Assembly: GCA_964396535.1 (NCBI GenBank)
Contig: CAYNFT010000006.1
Coordinates: 1 to 42,830 of the forward strand
From: CAYNFT01 sp964396535
GTDB lineage: Bacteria > Chloroflexota > Dehalococcoidia > Dehalococcoidales > UBA2162
Direction: 5' to 3'
DNA: 42,830 nucleotides
The position numbers and the translations under genes are program-made. The notes beneath the pieces were generated by a model. That model searched no databases and was not told where the DNA came from. It saw only the letters and a program-made list of their open reading frames with translations. Each line of letters begins with the position of its first letter. The first letter of the stretch is position 1. Below are positions 40,283-42,830 of the stretch, piece by piece.

Positions 40283-42830
40283 TGATGAAAAGTAAGACAA
40301 TACCTGTTCTATTTACAGTACTGGCGTTAATGCTCCTGGCGGTCGGTACCGGAATAACCAGAGGCGCATTCATAGACCCGGAGACCTCCAGTGATAATGT
40401 GCTACGCACTATTATTAACTGGTATGACTTCGACTGGCACTGGAGGAAACCACTTACAATAAGCAATAGCGGAGGAGCACTGAGCGATTTCCAGGTCAAG
40501 GTAACCTTAAATACCCAGGAGCTGATTTCAACGGGTAAGATGCAGCCTGATGGCGATGATATCCGCTTTACTACATCGGACGGGACTACCGTGATTCCTT
40601 ACTGGATAGAATCCGGTCTCAATACTACATCCACAGTTATCTGGGTGAAGGTGCCCTCCATTCCCAGTGGCGACTCCACTATCTACATCTATTATGACAA
40701 CGACAGTGTAAGCGCGGCTAGCTCAGTGTCAGGTACTTTTAACAACGGCTCCTCTCAAGACCTGTTCGACGACATCTCCAAGCTGGACACCGCCGATTCC
40801 TCCGATGTGTCCGTAACTTCAGGTGAGGCCCGGTTGATAGTAGCTGACACCGAGGTAACCGATGTCAGTCAGAGTGCCAGCACTGCCAGCATCCCTGTGT
40901 ACGGTAACCAGTGGTGCGGCCAGACCTTCTACGCCAACCTCACCGGCTTCCTGAATAAAATCACTGTTAGAACCAACAAGTTGGGAAGCCCGCCTAACCC
41001 CCTAGAGATAGAGATAAGGAATGCTATCGGTAATGAGCCCGGTGGTACTATTTATGCCACCGCCCGCAGGAGCGACATCGGGACTACCACTGGAAATTAC
41101 GACTTCAACTTCTCCGCCGTTGCCGCTGTTACTGCGGGAACCCGGTACGCCATCGTCATCAGGACTGACGGTGGTGATGCTTCCAACTGTTACAATATTC
41201 GCTATAATGCCGATGTCTTTCCAGGTGGCAGAGCTCTCCTATCCACCACCGCTGGCAGTTCCTGGACCGGATATGATGCTTATGACTATTATTTCAAGAC
41301 CTATATTAAAGTTGCCTCGGAGCTGGACCAGAGTCAAATAGCCGGTAACGCCGATTGGCAGGTCTATAATAATAACTGGAGTGCTCAGTCTTTCATAGCC
41401 GGAAAGAGCGGGGACCTGACCATGGTGGTCATCAATGCATATGCCACCGGCAGTCCACCCAGTGACCTTACGATAGAGGTACAGGACGCTGAAGAATATA
41501 TGGAAGAGACAGCGGATCAGAGCCAGACTTCGTATTTCGGAGAGCGTTTGACATATGGCAGTAACTGGACGGCCCAGACCTTCCGAGCTGGTTCCTCTGG
41601 TGAGCTGGGTAAAATAACTCTTAGAGCCTCAAAGACAGGCAGCCCGCCCGGTGACCTTAACGTAGAACTGCGTAATGTGACCACGGGTTCCCAGGAATAT
41701 GAGGACCAGAGCCAGACTTCGTACACCGGAGACAGGCAGGTTTACAGCAATAACTGGCAAGCACAAATATTTCAGGCAGGGTTGAGTGACGACCTGAGCA
41801 AGATAACCCTCAGAGCCTCAAAGACAGGCAGCCCATCCGGTAACCTGACTGTAGAACTGTGTAATGTGTCTGGTAGCTCGGAGGAGAACGTCGACCAGAG
41901 TCAGACAAATTATGCAACCAGCTACGGCATTTATGACAATAACTGGCTGGGACAGACCTTCCAGGCAGGAGTTAGTGGCACACTAAGTAAGGTTACGTTG
42001 GGACTGGCTCGTGTAGAAAATGAAGACCAGAGCCAGACTTCGTACACTGGAGACAGACAGGTCTATGGCGATAACTGGAGGGCACAGGTATTCCAGGCAG
42101 GGGCAAGTGGCAACCTGAGTAAGATAACCCTGAGAACCTCAAAGACAGGTAGCCCGCCCGGTGACCTGACTGTAGAGCTGCGCGATACAACGTCCGGCTA
42201 CCAGGAAAATGAAGACCAGAGCCAGACTTCGTACACTGGAGACAGACAGGTCTACGGCAATAACTGGCAAGCGCAAATATTCCAGGCAGGGACGAGCGGT
42301 GACCTGAGTAAGATAACACTCAGAGCCACCAAAACAGGTAGCCCACCCGGCGACCTTACCATGGAACTACGCGATACAACGTCCGGCTACCAGGAAAATG
42401 AAGACCAGAGCCAGACTTCGTACACTGGAGACAGACAGGTCTACGGCAATAACTGGCAAGCGCAAATATTCCAGGCGGGGACAAGCGGTGACCTGAGCAA
42501 GATAACACTCAGAGCCGCCAAAACAGGCAGCCCGCCCAATGACCTCACCGTAGAGCTGCGCGACGCTGTCCAGGACGAGATTCTGGACCAGAGCCAGACA
42601 AGCTACAGCCCGAACTATGCTATATATGGCAACACATGGGCAGGGCAGACTTTTCAGGCAGGAGCCAGCGGCGAGTTAACCAAAGTAACCTTAACAGTTG
42701 CTAAGACCGGCAGTCCAACCAGTCCTCTGGAAGTGCAGATAAGAGACTGCACCGGGGGCGATTTGCCCGGCACCACTGTCTATGCTTCGGCCAGCAAGGA
42801 CCCCGGTGACATCGGTGCTGTGGGGCAATA
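40282..42830 (+). CDS. Giant secreted repeat protein with DUF2341 domain (runs off the window)
   Basis: An open frame of 849 codons starts at ATG 40282, sharing one base with the peptidase stop, and continues past the window end. A signal segment (about 5-28) leads to RGAFIDPETSSDN, recalling the WAYFSDPETAAGN junction of the TasA-like proteins, so the SipW-like enzymes may process it. Residues 51-140 match DUF2341 (DWHWRKPLTISNSGGALSDF, then IWVKVP and STIYIYYDN). After a repeat-like unit from about 194 come tandem units of 63 residues from 349 onward, each D-Q-S-Q-T, then NNWQAQIFQAG, SKITLRA and TGSPPGDLTVELR. This is a beta-rich adhesin or surface-layer type. There is no frame break. Confidence 0.85.
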   Translation, partial: MMKSKTIPVLFTVLALMLLAVGTGITRGAFIDPETSSDNVLRTIINWYDFDWHWRKPLTISNSGGALSDFQVKVTLNTQELISTGKMQPDGDDIRFTTSDGTTVIPYWIESGLNTTSTVIWVKVPSIPSGDSTIYIYYDNDSVSAASSVSGTFNNGSSQDLFDDISKLDTADSSDVSVTSGEARLIVADTEVTDVSQSASTASIPVYGNQWCGQTFYANLTGFLNKITVRTNKLGSPPNPLEIEIRNAIGNEPGGTIYATARRSDIGTTTGNYDFNFSAVAAVTAGTRYAIVIRTDGGDASNCYNIRYNADVFPGGRALLSTTAGSSWTGYDAYDYYFKTYIKVASELDQSQIAGNADWQVYNNNWSAQSFIAGKSGDLTMVVINAYATGSPPSDLTIEVQDAEEYMEETADQSQTSYFGERLTYGSNWTAQTFRAGSSGELGKITLRASKTGSPPGDLNVELRNVTTGSQEYEDQSQTSYTGDRQVYSNNWQAQIFQAGLSDDLSKITLRASKTGSPSGNLTVELCNVSGSSEENVDQSQTNYATSYGIYDNNWLGQTFQAGVSGTLSKVTLGLARVENEDQSQTSYTGDRQVYGDNWRAQVFQAGASGNLSKITLRTSKTGSPPGDLTVELRDTTSGYQENEDQSQTSYTGDRQVYGNNWQAQIFQAGTSGDLSKITLRATKTGSPPGDLTMELRDTTSGYQENEDQSQTSYTGDRQVYGNNWQAQIFQAGTSGDLSKITLRAAKTGSPPNDLTVELRDAVQDEILDQSQTSYSPNYAIYGNTWAGQTFQAGASGELTKVTLTVAKTGSPTSPLEVQIRDCTGGDLPGTTVYASASKDPGDIGAVGQ
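41326..42774 (+). repeat. Tandem 189-bp coding repeats
   Basis: Units begin (at the GAC/GAT of the DQSQ motif) at 41326, 41515, 41704, 41893, 42025, 42214, 42403 and 42586. The steps are 189, 189, 189, 132, 189, 189 and 183 bp, so all keep the frame. The 132-bp unit lacks 57 bp (19 codons) around the TGSPPGDLTVEL segment. Bases 42181-42287 and 42370-42476 are identical, showing very recent duplication or gene conversion. A diverged unit lies near 40861. Confidence 0.92.

Noticed and set aside
41517..42319. Leftward open frames inside the tandem-repeat region
   Set aside because: They mirror the repeats of the giant secreted protein on the other strand, whose frame is continuous and has domain matches.

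Overview
The window looks like a bacterial chromosome segment from the Chloroflexota, most plausibly a Dehalococcoidia-type organism in a metagenome-derived scaffold. This is an inference from three things: the gene order rpsO-pnp-dapB-asd-dapA, an inositol-phosphate/phosphatidylinositol cluster outside Actinobacteria, and GC-rich hairpin repeats of a kind I associate with Chloroflexota. A run of 100 N at 26422-26521 marks a scaffold join. I saw no tRNA, rRNA, CRISPR array or transposase gene.

Layout. 1-5413 (+): ribosomal protein S15, PNPase and three lysine/diaminopimelate genes (dapB, asd, dapA). 5476-6485 (+): a split ArsP/UPF0718-type permease. 6588-10893 (-): ino1, a PimA-like GT4 glycosyltransferase, a CDP-alcohol phosphatidyltransferase and purA, a compact route towards phosphatidylinositol and its mannosides, plus purine synthesis. 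11172-16509 (-): a tiny DUF5679-type zinc protein, then nusA-ylxR-infB-rbfA-truB read from a promoter with a hairpin attenuator. 16837-24609: a divergent membrane protein, a 21-bp perfect palindrome, and a tightly overlapping operon (M20 amidohydrolase, two 2-hydroxyacyl-CoA-dehydratase-like subunits, a BadF/BcrA-type ATPase activase, plsX, trxA, a small unknown protein, trxB). 24658-25311 (-): rplY.

25356-34170 is accessory and scarred. It holds two small unknown genes, two copies of a roughly 300-bp hairpin-rich repeat flanking a hicBA module, a DUF6941-like gene followed by a second HicB/HicA-like pair, mfd, a third hairpin-repeat cluster, and decayed gene fragments.

34179-42830 (+) is the most interesting region. 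A CHASE4-PAS histidine kinase and an OmpR-type response regulator are followed by TGTAAC direct repeats at exact 11-bp spacing. Downstream lie a degenerate receiver protein, a SipW-like signal peptidase, two TasA/camelysin-like secreted proteins, a second SipW-like peptidase, and a very long secreted protein with a DUF2341 domain and 63-residue tandem repeats that runs off the window. I read this as a two-component-controlled extracellular fibre or surface-matrix system. The operator array, the paired peptidases and the repeat-rich substrate form a coherent unit that I cannot match to a described system.
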